64,000 bases of DNA from Anoplopoma fimbria (lineage: Eukaryota; Chordata; Actinopteri; Perciformes; Anoplopomatidae), in contig NC_072464.1 in NCBI RefSeq assembly GCF_027596085.1, positions 12,032,124 to 12,096,123 on the forward strand. The letters run 5' to 3'. Positions 22,848 to 35,037 of the stretch are shown piece by piece. Position 1 is the first letter of the stretch; every line of letters starts with the position of its first letter. The position numbers were made by a program, and so were the translations under genes. A model generated the notes under the pieces. It worked only from the letters and a program-made list of their open reading frames with translations. It was not told the origin of the DNA and did no database searches.

Positions 22848-23359
22848 CTTGAATGTCATGGATACACCTGCACATGGAGGTTGTTTGAGATTTGGATCGC
22901 CCTGTCAAAACCATGTGGACAGTAAGAATGTTTGGTCAGACTGATTTAAGCACTTTCTCAACCGTCAGACTAAGAGGACATGCTTTTTTTGAACTTTGCC
23001 TTATCTTTAATCTATTCCTGAATTTTTATTTGTTCGGTAATTGTTAGTACTATAATGTCTAATAAGTAAAATACATTTAATTGAACTTTGCTGTGACATT
23101 ATTGCGACATAACTTTTGAGTTTGAGGCCAAAATGAAACCCCAAAACTATCCTGATGGGACTGGCTACATTGCTTGTTGAATTATATCACACCGCAAAAT
23201 ATGCCAGTGCCATTCTGTTCAATCTAGTCCTGAATATAAACTGTCCCCTCTTCTTTTTTTTATTACTTGGGAAAATTATTTAATTTGTGTATAATTAAAC
23301 ATTTCATGTGGATAGTTTTGCTCCTGTAAATTCAAAATTGTGTAATATCTAATATTGCA

Positions 23360-23369
23360 AATAAATAAA
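23360..23369 (+). terminator. mbnl2: probable distal mbnl2 poly(A) signal
   Basis: Two overlapping AATAAA hexamers (23360-23365 and 23364-23369), followed about 15 nt later by a GU-rich stretch (TGCTGTGCTGTGAGCTCTG). This is the best transcript end before the rap2a promoter. Confidence 0.65.
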
Positions 23370-23385
23370 TGTCAATTAAATGCTG

Positions 23386-23860
23386 TGCTGTGAGCTCTGT
23401 TGTTTCATTTATTTTTACAAAATGTTAACTGCAGTCATTATAAGAACCTAAAATGAAAGCCTGTTGATTCTATTAGAGATCTGGCTCAAACCGAACCCGG
23501 ATCTGAAACCCATAAATAAAATGATCTGTCTTTCGGTGGATAGAAATCAGATAATAAGATTGTATTATTAAGACTTTTTCCATAATTTTGATTTATATAT
23601 TATTTATTTCAGGTAGTGTGCCTGAAAGCATTTAAATTATATTTTCAAAAGAATAGGAAATAAAAACCAGAAAATAATCAATTATAATAAAATAACATAA
23701 AAATAAATGAAATTATATTGAATACAATAGTGCATAAATAGAGCGCAGTAAAATGTAATGATTTTCCATACAGCAAACAGGTGCAATGTCTTGGTAATGC
23801 AGCCTGCTGTGGTACAGATCAGTAAACAGGCTCATCAATAATTCAATCAGCCCACGTTAG
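23386..23860. other. short mbnl2-rap2a intergenic spacer
   Basis: AT-rich, with no gene or repeat recognised. Confidence 0.6.
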
Positions 23861-24801
23861 TGACGTCTTTTTACGGCATTCTCCAATTTTGGACAGCAAC
23901 AACAAAATGCAGCGTTACCATAGCAACAGCCTCCGTTGCATATATATATATTTCCCCCCCCTCCTCCTCCTCCTGGATACACATCCTCGAGCCGCCCCTG
24001 TGATTGGACGAGCTCTCTTTGGATGTCACCGGGGCAACCGAATGATGGGAATTTTAACACATGAACGGAAGTGAAACCGCTGAATGTGACTGGCTGTTGG
24101 AGCGCTCGCGTATCCGTCTGAAGAGGGAGGGGCCTCTGTAGCCTCGGTACGGGAGCCGAGTGGGGACCAGCTGGTTTACGCAGCGGCTGTGGCTCTCCAC
24201 ACCCGAGAGTATGGCGGCTGGGATTGCACAGGAAAGCGAGGGAGAAGCGGAGACATGCCAGAGATGGTGACAGAGAAACAAAGGGACGTAAGTTCTCCGA
24301 TTAAGTGTGGAAACACTCTGAGTGGGCTGCTGCTTTCCTCACACGGCATCCGGCTTGATAAATCGCTCCTGCACTTCTTCATTCTCCAGCCTCCTCCCCC
24401 CCCACCCCAGTGTCCTCCATGGAGCAAGTTTTGTTTTTTTCCTGATGCATAGAGAGGGGTGAGTTAAGCAGATGAAAACCCGCACGCTCCACATCATCGG
24501 GCGATATCTCCTCCCTCCTGCCCGCGCACATCTCCGGACCGTCGCAGTCTTCGGATGCCCGGGTGTCTGTCGGTGTCTGGCCTGCACGGGGGCATTTCTA
24601 CAATGAAATCCACCCTTGGGGCAGCGAGTCTTTGTGCTCTGCCATAGCTGAGCAGCGGCCAGCAAGACTGTGTTATTGACAAGCCGCTCAAACATGGGAC
24701 GCGTTTCTGTGAACGTGATTCGTGCGTGAACATTTTGAGCTCATTTCAATGACGCGCGCGGAGAATTGACACTTTACGACTTGATTTTTTAAATCCACGA
24801 A
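23861..24801 (+). promoter_or_regulatory. rap2a: rap2a promoter and 5'UTR
   Basis: Base composition rises sharply in GC and CpG up to the start codon. Recognisable sites are a CRE-like TGACGTC at 23861-23867, CCAAT at 23883-23887, an RFX X-box GTTACCATAGCAAC at 23914-23927 and ATTGG (inverted CCAAT) at 24003-24007. A 19-codon uORF runs 24211-24270. A full-consensus donor word GTAAGT lies just downstream near 24288. The transcription start cannot be read from sequence alone. Confidence 0.6.
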
Positions 24802-25115
24802 ATGCGCGAGTATAAAGTGGTGGTCCTGGGCAGCGGTGGGGTCGGGAAATCCGCCCTCACTGTGCAGTTTGTAACCGGGACTTTCATTGAGAAGTACGAC
24901 CCCACCATAGAGGATTTCTACCGCAAGGAGATCGAGGTGGACTCCTCGCCCTCCGTGCTGGAGATCCTTGACACCGCTGGTACCGAGCAGTTCGCCTCCA
25001 TGCGGGACCTTTACATCAAAAACGGCCAAGGATTCATTCTGGTCTACAGCCTTGTCAACCAGCAGAGCTTCCAGGACATAAAGCCGATGAGGGATCAGAT
25101 CATAAGAGTGAAAAG
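24802..25115 (+). CDS. rap2a: rap2a coding exon 1 (Ras-related GTPase Rap-2a, residues 1-105)
   Basis: Starts at ATG 24802 (G at -3), the only start giving the family N-terminus [10 protein letters not shown]. It encodes the P-loop GSGGVGKS (10-17), switch [10 protein letters not shown] (32-40) with Phe39 that separates Rap2 from Rap1, and the DTAGTEQ switch II block (57-63). The exon ends AAAAG|GTGGGT, phase 2, inside the arginine codon of VKRYEK. The protein is a membrane-bound molecular switch whose known effectors include TNIK, MINK and MAP4K4 kinases and which acts on cytoskeleton and cell polarity. With exon 2 the product is 183 residues, equal to human RAP2A. Thr27 (TGTF) fits RAP2A; from memory RAP2B has Ser there. 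Confidence 0.98.
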
Positions 25116-28100
25116 GTGGGTGAAATAATGCGCAGGAGGTTTATGAATGTCCAGATTGGTAAGTGTGGATATTATTCTTTACACTCAGGGCTGGCTTATC
25201 AGGCCCTAAAGTATCAGGGTGTTCCCAGTGCCTGGTCTGAGAACTGTTCTTGAATGAAGATGCTGAGTATCTTCAGGGCAGACTACACAACAACACAACA
25301 GGCCTGCTCTATTTTGGTGTAGCAGGTCTCACCCACACTTCTTGTAGGTCAGCAAATGTCCTTGCACTGCAGACCCAGCAGCTCTAAAAGCAAGAAGCTG
25401 CGATCTCTTGAGAGTAGCTTCATCTCCCCGCTGCTTCTGCAAACTTTGTAATGTTTCTAGTCAGTGACATCTTAGCAGTGGACAGCGCTGATCCTCTCTG
25501 TCCATCAGCACTGTGAACTCCAGCCAGTCCTTCAGTCACGGCATGCTAGACGCTGTGTGTGTGATCCTCCAAGCTGCTGCCCAACTGTGCCGGATGCTGC
25601 AACCCTCCTGAAACACCCGGCCAGGGATTCCCAGGATTCAGTGCATCAGAGAGCTCTGCAGAGAGCTTCAAGGAAGCCCTGCTCAAAATGCTGTATTTGG
25701 GTTTGCGGAAAGCACACTCAATCGTTCAGAGGAGATGAAGCAATGTTGTTTTTTTGATTAACAAGCTGCACAAGCACTTTAGGAAAAGCGGCACAATCGA
25801 AAGCAGAAAATTGTCTGATGTCTGAGCGCTGCTACACAGATGATCCAGATATGAGGTCACCGGAGTGAGCTGCTGATTGATACACTGAAGAGGTGAGCGG
25901 AGGCTGTGCGGTTATGCTGTCATGTCATTGGTGGGTTTTCTTTTTTAAAACTCTGGGCCATTCACTTGGTGACATGACATGCGGTTAATAACCCATTGTG
26001 AGCCTAAATAGGCGGTGTCATAGATGCCGCTGCTGGTTAAATCATTAGTGGCAGCGTGCACTGGGCTGTGACTGATCGGGTTCATCCGTCATTGCAGGTG
26101 TCAGTGGATGTGTTACAGTCCATTCAGGCAGTCCAGTGGGCTCCACAGAGACAAGGCTTTTCTAATGAGAAGGCATATTTTTTAAGCAGTGCAGCTTAAA
26201 GCTCATACTGTTTACTGATACATCTAATTACTTAAGATAAAGCTCCGCACAAGGAGAGTGCAGTCATTCCAGGCTTTAGTGTGGCATTTCTGTCTCTGTT
26301 GTGACAGTTTATTTTCCATTCTGTAACCTAAAAATGTAATTTACTCATTGTAAAGATGTATATTTCTTGTTAGTTTCCTTTAGTCTTTGTCACCAATTGG
26401 ATTTATCCTTTTTTCAAGTGCACTTTGCATCATAGAAACAATCCTATAAATCTGCGGCTCCAGATGAAAGAATGGGGTCAACATGTTTCCCCCATACGAG
26501 TTGAGAATGAGGAGAGGTATGTTCAGTGTGTGTGTGTGTGTCTGTGTGTTTTCATATTTGTCTTTATATGTAAATGTGTACATGTGTGCCGCTCACACGG
26601 CAGATGCAGCCATATTGCTATGTGATTTCACACTAACTGGGTCTGCTGGTGCTCTCTAATGTCACAGCAGAATTTATTTTCTGAAGCGTAAACATCACAC
26701 TTCACATGCTACTCCTACACAGTAGTTCATTTCAGAGTCCTAGGCTTCAGTTCAAACTTTAGATTGTGTTTGAAGCAGCGGAGTTAAAACATGTCAGGTG
26801 ATGGGTAGCCTTTAGTTCAATATCCTATAAGACAGAGTTTGTTCTGAATAAAAGTATCCACATGTTCTCGGTTTATTTGCATAGATCCTCTTCATTTGTT
26901 CAAAAGAAGAGATGAATCAAATCATTTCTTAGATTTGACATTTAGAGACCTCAGCATCCTCCTGCTAGCGATGCAAAAAACTACAAAGAGACAAAACATT
27001 TCATTAAAGAGATTATGTTCCCGATCAGAAAATGTTTGCTTTACTCAGCTCGGTGTTAAAGATGAGGTGTGAACAAACTAAAGCTGTTTGTTTGAAGCCA
27101 AAACTACACATAAATGATTTCTGTTATGAAAAGCTTCTGTCTGTCGACGGCAGTTATTTAAGGTGACATCTGCTCCGGAGAGGTTTTAAAGCTACCGTAT
27201 AGGTAAACTCAACACATACTTCTACAAGGATACAAAGAAAGACTGCGTTTCCGTTTTCAGTTGATATGATCTATTTTCAGTGAAAATGGCCCCATACTGT
27301 GTAGTGACCTGGCTCCAAAGATCAATACAAAAACCACATGCTGTATTTATGTCCAAACACGTTTTTGCCCACCCATAATCATGAGTGTCAGTCATGGTTT
27401 CTCTTGTTGCTGAAGCCAAGAATTATATCAAATGAATCACATAATTATCTTGTGATTATATTCAGCAAATTAAAAGTAAACTCTTGGAAACAATGGTTCC
27501 ACATGTGTGGGCTTTTGTTTAGATACAAGACAAGTTGTATCCGTAGCACCAGTAGTGTAGTGACCTGTGATCAGATATTGGCTGATTATAATCATCATTT
27601 TGCTAACATTGTACTGCATTTTAAAGACAAAGTTCTATGGCTGTGTACGTCAACATTGATGTAGTTCTGAAGATTGTTGTTTATTAAATACAGAAAAGGG
27701 TCTCATAAATATATATATATATTTTTTTTTTTTACTGAGATACAAAAACTCATATTTGCAGCAGTACATAAACATTTTGAATGATGATCCCGACATAAGA
27801 ATCACATTAGATTTCATTATGAGTAGTTCCGACGATGGCTCATAATGTAATGCAGTATCAAGAAATGTTATGTTTTAGATTACAGGTTTAACAGTTTGTT
27901 ATCCTTCCTGACTGAAGAAAATACCTGCTTATTGCTCTCTTCAAGCCATAACTGAAATGCAACAAGTTCAGGCATGTTCTGGGGACTGGTTGAAGGGCAT
28001 TGTGGGAAATGTAGGAAATCAGTAAATGCAGTAGGAGAGGACCAGATGAAACGAGACATAAAAACATAGAGACATGAAAAGGTACACTGTTAACCACATC

Positions 28101-31100
28101 AGAGGCTGATGAGAGAAAATCATGATAACATCAGAAAAATGGCGGGATTTTGGAGCCCAAAAAAATAATCAGCAACTATTTTGATAATCAATTCATCGAA
28201 AAAACACGACTATTTTCAGGTTGCAGCTTTTCAAATGGGAAGATTGGCTGCTTCTCTTTGTCATATGTCATCGTAAACTGAATACATTTGAGTTTCGGAC
28301 AAAAGATAAAGATGCTACCTTGGGCTTAGGGAAGTTGTGATTGGCATTATTTATTATTATTTTTTATATTTTAAAGACCAAACCATTAATCAATACATTA
28401 TAACAATAATCGGCAGATGAATCAATAATGAAAATATTCAGTCGTTGCAGCCATAGATCTTTTCCTTTAACATTAAGGGAGGGATGGTCGACATGTAGCC
28501 AGTTATATTTGGACCACAGCTTCATCAGTAACAGGTGAACTATTGAATTTTGGAACTTTCATTTTGTTATGCTAACCTCAGCAGTCAGTGGTCCTGAACA
28601 TTACACTGCATCATTGCTTTTCTTACCTGTCTGTCCCTCCTCGCTGCCAAAACAGTGGTGACCTGTCGTGACCATATCGGTGTTCGCTCAGGTCAGAGGG
28701 GCTGCTGTGCATCGCTCTCACTCTGAACCCTGTCAGCATCCATCAGTGCCTGCTGTTAGTGGCTTTAGCACAGAGGCCATGGGTGCACATGATTACACTG
28801 AGGTCTGTTTTTCGCTGAGACCTCATCACTCCCGACTTCAGCTGCAGCTCACTATATGCCAGGTGTAGATATATGGGGATCGGTGAGTTAACAGAGCATT
28901 TAAATAGAGGTGACGTGATAAGATGATAGTGAAGAAGAAAGAGGTGTAATAGGCTACTCTCTGTAATAAACTACTGCATGTGTGCTTTCAACTTTGTACC
29001 AAGGCTGACAAACGGTGGAGTTTTCATTCCAAGGCTTGTTCTTGTGCCAACTGGTTGAAAGGATCAAGATCAATAAAAGGAGTAGCAGCAGTCTCACAGC
29101 TCTCCCAGAAGGATCCTCTTTCATCTGACTATTGTGAAAACTGGGCAAAAGAACTGAGCTAAAGTTCACTGATTATTTCTTAACGGTTGATTTTCAAAAG
29201 TATGTGTTCATGGCTGTACACAGTGGTGTTTTCAGATATCCAACAAGTTGTCTCTGCTCTCTTTTGGGAGTCATCATTTAAGAGAGGGTGGTACTGGGTG
29301 AAAGGGAAAATGATAGATACAGAAGCCCACTTACTCCAACAAACAGGCCAGCAATTCTGAAAGCAATTTAAGATTGGTCACCAACTTTTAGATGGATTGT
29401 TCTAAGTACCCATGAACAACTACTAGATGGATTATCATGACATTTGGTTCAGACACTTGTGTTCCCCTCAGGATGGATTGTAGTCACTTTGGTAATCTTA
29501 TGACTTTTCAGCTATAGCGCCATTTTCAGGTCCAATTTGTCCAATACTTTTGTTTGTGACTCAATACCTCCCAGACTAATGACCTGCTTATCAACTTACT
29601 GTTAGTAGTGTAGTGCTAATGAACAAATATCAGCATGTTGGCATCACATTCTAAACAAATTGCTATGCTAGGGTTAGCATTTAGCTCAAAGCACTGCTGT
29701 GTCTGAGCCTCACTTAACTGCTAGCATGGCTATAGACTCGGTTGTTTAGCTTTACTAACCAGCAATAACAAAAACATGTTAACAAGACGGCATAAGTCAC
29801 CCATATCAAATCCAGGGCAAAATCAACTTTTAGATAATGTCACTCATCCAATGTGATGGTCAATGATTTAGGAAATTCAGTACACTGCTTAACAGTTAGC
29901 AGTCTTTGGTGAATTGAGCAGCACAAATAAACAGCTGGGAAGTCAGTCGGGTTTATTATCCAGTTACGCAAAACTGAGCAATCCCCCGTAAACATAAAAT
30001 GCCTTTGTGATAAAGAATGTTAACATCTCTTTTGGTCGTATAGCGGCCTCAGAGGCTCCATTGCACCTCACAGGCAGCTTGTGCTCAGCAGGACCAGCAG
30101 TGGGGCTGACAGGTTCTCCTGCACACTGACTGTATCTGTAGGTTATATATTCAAACTCAAGCCACCATCCTATCACATGACTGCACCACTTTCAATGGAG
30201 AATGCAAAGTCACAGGGAGCCATGATATTAGATAAGACGTGATGAGCAGTTGTGCCTGAATGTATGAATACATGTTTGGCAGTATGAATAATGACAACTG
30301 CTGGGTATTAACCTTTTTAAAACAACCCTATACTGACATTCAAAATGAGTCCGGGTAGCTTTTTATTAAAATACAAAACAAAGTCATGAATTTGAATCCT
30401 AAAACAAACAGGCAAAAACATTATCATATCAAAAAGGCCATATTTAAATATATAGTCACTATAGTTTTAGTGACAATTGCAAGTGACAAATAATTGTCTT
30501 ATGATTTTAGGGCCCCACCAAAATGTTACTATTGAGGCAATTAGGGGGATGAAGTGTCAGTTTGCACACTACATATGCTTGTGTGCAGTTTTTCACACTG
30601 TACATTGTACAAGAGACTCAGTGATGCTACAAAATTAATATATTTCTCTCATAAAGTCCAGTTCTGTAACACAAAGCTTCCCATAAAGGGTAAGGATGTT
30701 ATAAAACTGTGCACTGCTCTCAAACAGTATTTGCTACTTATTGAATTGCCCATATTCTTATAGAAGAAACAATCAAAAAAAGACACACACAAACCAGTGC
30801 TCAATAGGATGGGTGCTGGATCAAAGAAATATCTAGCAGAGTTTAGATCTGTGGGAGCTACTTGGTTTGCAGATCTATATGTTTGTAGAAGAAAAACGGA
30901 AGTAGACTTATAAACTGTTGAAATAGATAATCACAGAGGGAAAATAACAAGCAGCCAGGTAACAAGCTGTCTTAAAATATTTATAGCTATAATTATAGCT
31001 TTTTTGTTGTTAAGTCATAATGTCAAGTGAATAATCAAAAATCCTCATAAAGTTCCCAGCAGAATCAAAGCAGTCAGCTAATGAGCTCATTAGTTGTTGA

Positions 31101-34100
31101 TGTGTCATAATCTGGGAACATTTAGCATATTCACCTATGAATGCATAAGTAAGTTGTGCATCATCAAACTAGATCCAACTTTTTCAGTCCTAATACCTGG
31201 GCTTTGGGTATCATCCGATACCGAGTGCTGATCCGTTATCATTGTTTCATTATTAAGCTGTCTGCCTCACTGTGGAAGTGACAGAGATCATTCTCGTATG
31301 GGGAAAGCCTGACTTAAACATCTTAGCTTCCATGACTTTGTATAAGTGACAAATAAATACATTGATATAAATTGACTGAATTGGTATTAATTATTAAAAT
31401 ACAAAATTGTGCACGAGCAACGTGTAATTAAAAAACTACAACATTGAATTCTTTAGCATAATGCTTCTGGAGGTGCTTGATTCATTTGGGTGTGTTATCT
31501 TTTATAGTGAACCTACCGGCATGCTGCTGAAACAGGACGTAGTACGCATATGTGTAATTAGATGTAATAAAATAATTTAACTGAATAGATTGGAAGCCAT
31601 TGTCAACAATACCCAATCAATCTACTGGAGACAGCATCGGCCCAATATCAGACATTAACATCTAACTGAACAAAGAATACATATATATATATATAGCTAC
31701 TGTACTGTATATTAGGCTTATGTGATTTTCAAAGCAAAACGTAGAGCTCTTCTCACATTAGGCTGATAGTGTCGACACTGAAATAATATCCTCGGTGTAA
31801 TGTATAATTTTCAGACTTATGAATGAGTCTCTGAACTATTCAAAGCATATTCATTTTTATGATAAAAGCAATATGAACGAATTTCCAGTGCAGTGGCACT
31901 TTGCATTTCAGATTTTAGGGCATGTACTTTATGGAGTAAGAGAAGGACTTTGTCTCAGAAGACATAATATCTGAAGGGAGATAGTAGTGTGCCGTATTAT
32001 TGCTGTGATACGTCAGATCCAAGGATGAGTGCCTGTACAGCCTATCAAGTAATCTAATTGTTTATTTTCCCTATTTTGAAATGTCTTGGCCAGCGTCTCT
32101 ATCATCTGTGAATAGCATCAGATTTTTGTAGGAAAGGGGAAGCTTTTCATTTGTTTTCATAACCTTGAGAGAATTCAAAATAGAGTTCATGTTTTTTTCA
32201 AAACATTTAATGCACAACTCATGTGCTTGCCATGGCGTGTTTCCCAAAGATTTTCCAGATAGCTATTCTTGATAAAGTCTTTCTTTGCCCTGATGCTGTG
32301 CCAGAAAAGAGGAGCTTAATGCTGCTCTCTGACTCAGCTGATGTCTCTTTACTGGCTTAACTGAAGACCCTCCACAAAAGGGCCGTTGGGAGGAGGCCCA
32401 GCACGCAGCCTGTTTCCTGACGGCGTTGGCCAGAGTCGAACCCAGAGACTCTTGGGCCGCCGGGCTTCGCCTGTCCATCAGCGAAGCCTATGTGAGTTGA
32501 TGCATCATGCATTAAAGATAAGGTTTGTCTGGAAAAACTCGGATGGGTGTCTGCAGTCAGTGTGGGGAGCCGTCAAGCTGAAAGCTAAAGAATGACATGT
32601 TGTTTTTGTCACTGCACAAACACAAGCAGTTATTAATTTGTCTTTTGAGGCTCACGTCTAAACCATTTAGACCGCTACGTATGTGTTCTGTGTTCTGGAC
32701 CAGCCTTGGACGACACCCTTTATGTTGAGGCCCTGGGAGCTTCGGTATCCGTGGCAGCCGCTGTCTCACACCTCCTGGGACTGCCAGTTCCCTCCCCTGT
32801 TATTATGACTATATATAGACCCTATCCTTTGGTACCAGATGTCTTTGTGCTGCACTTGTGTTATGATGAGGCCACAAATGAGCTACATGACATGCAAATG
32901 GATGACCAAGTCAAATTCTCCATTATGGTTATAAAAAGATTTAAAAAAGGACATTGCAGACTTGTGTTTTATATCACCTTATTAGACTCACATGATTTGG
33001 ATTCCTCCTGCTGTTAGTTTCTTTGATTTCTGAGATTCAGAGCTTTGCATGTTGTCAATGGATTGGAAATCTGTATCCACTTAAGTATCATCTGGGTGTT
33101 ACACCTAAGAAAAAAACTAATTAGTCAATTATGGTAATATTATGGTGATGCAGCTGAATAATTAGTCAACAAATCTGTATGTCACTCGATAATTAATTGG
33201 CATCTTTTGTGATAAGTGGTTCATCATTTGTGTAATTTTAAGCAAAAATGGCACCCAAAAAAATCACAGCTTTTCAAAAATTATTATTTTCTATTTTTCT
33301 TGGACTCTCGTATCAAATTGAAAATAATTGGGTTTTAGACTGCTGGTGTGGACAGAACCAGATATTTTAAGACGTCATGATATATGATTGTTTAGTCTCC
33401 ATGGGCCTCCATAAGAAATTTACAAAAAGAGATTTGAGCCGAAACCACAGCTTTGGGCAGAAAAGAGACACCCAAATGGCACCAGTAGCCCAACTCAACG
33501 CGGAGCCCCTTGTGGCTTCTCCTTAATGAGTACAGCTATAAAAGTTAAAGTTCTGACTTTTAATCTGCTCACCCACAACTATGTTGAGGGTTTTTTCAGT
33601 GAAGGTGGGTAAGGGTATTTAAGGTTCAAGGCATGATCTGCCCACCACCACCGAGCTGTGGTCCGAAATAGTTCTCAGGAAAAATAATGGCCTTGGCCTG
33701 TTTTCTTTTTTTTTTTTTTTTTTTTATCACACCAGGAATGCGGTGAATGAGACCTGTGCAGAGTGCTGCATGTTAAAGTTTGAGAGGCATAAGCTGTAGT
33801 TTTTCATTTGAGTTTCCTCGGGGCTCGTAGAACACCATCACGGTCTTGGTTACACACCGACCGACCTCTAAGATTGTCTCTTCAATCTTAGTAGTTCCTT
33901 TTGGCTGCTGAGCCGATCCTGGGAACCGAACAGGATGGTTGAGATTAAAATTCACTCTGGATGAAGTATTCATGAGTAGATCAAAGTCGACTCCGTGTTC
34001 TCTGAAAGTTTAAGCTTATTTAACGCTGAAACCTGCCGCCCCTGGCCTCTGAGAATTGCTCAGGCTGCTCGATTTGGAAAAGTATCACAGCTGCTGCTTT

Positions 34101-35001
34101 TTTTTTTTTGCAGTCTCCCCCATCACTCCAGCATTAGTCAATTCCTTGTATACCTTTAACCATAGCAATCAAGGATGAGGATGTTTTTTTCCTATAAATA
34201 ATTTAGAAGCATGTATATTTCATAGAGCGAAGGCAGCTTTTGAAAACCCTAATGATGTTGATGGGGGTTCGGGTGCATGACTCCTGGATTAGATTTGACG
34301 ACATTGCTCAGTGTCGCGAACACAGACATTTAAACTCGGTTCAAACGTTGGGTCCAACAGATGGAAAGCGCTCCGTCGACGGCCTCAAACACAGATAAGG
34401 ATGAAAGAAATAACAACCTGTTGCTTACCAAAGGATGCGGTTGTACATGATCTGCTATGTGATGTTTTTTGATCTTTGTTTTCTCTTCTGATGTGTACAG
34501 AGACACCGCCATGTTCCCCAATATCAAAAACAGATGTAGTGATTATGTCGGTGAAACTGTCAGAGCCGTCCCCTTCTAGTGCAGTAGCCTATTTCATTTA
34601 AGTGACCGTCTCTTCTGGCTGTCCACTAAGTAGTCCAGCTCCACAGTGACATTTTTGCGCTCGAGCAATATGGCAGCGAGTTCACAGCTCAAAGGATTAT
34701 GGCCACTTCCCACCCTCAGGGGTCAGAGCTCTACTACCCATTTCCTGTTCTCTACTGGGTCAGGCTTTAGACTTGGTGATTATACGAGACATACAGGGCG
34801 GCACAGAGGTTCAGCGGTAGTGCACAGAGAAAAAGGTGCATCGCTGGTTCTTTATGTGTAAAACTTCCTCCCACATCCAAAGTCCATTTTAGCACTTGAG
34901 TTGTAACACTTTATTAAAAAAAACATGTATTTTTCTTTTCATTTTCACCTTCTTTGTTTTGCAGCCACCTGAGATTTTTGAAAAATACTTTACTAGGTGG
35001 A

Positions 35002-35037
<36 letters not shown>

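Larger units (their letters stand above)
19525..23385 (+). other. mbnl2: mbnl2 3'UTR
   Basis: Long AT-rich untranslated region. Poly(A) signals fit best at 23360-23369, with an earlier option at 22842-22847. A TIR-bounded element is inserted at 20591-21265. No protein-coding gene is seen in the interval. Confidence 0.7.

Noticed and set aside
24176..24733. Several open frames on both strands of the rap2a 5' region
   Set aside because: GC-rich promoter and leader sequence gives long chance frames; none shows family features or fits splicing.
32706..33017. 103-codon open frame in the rap2a intron
   Set aside because: No recognisable motifs, no splice sites in keeping with an exon, and biased towards residues expected from AT-rich DNA in its second half.
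35007..35036. Poly(A) run as the tail of a processed pseudogene
   Set aside because: No recognisable cDNA-like sequence precedes it and no flanking duplication was seen.
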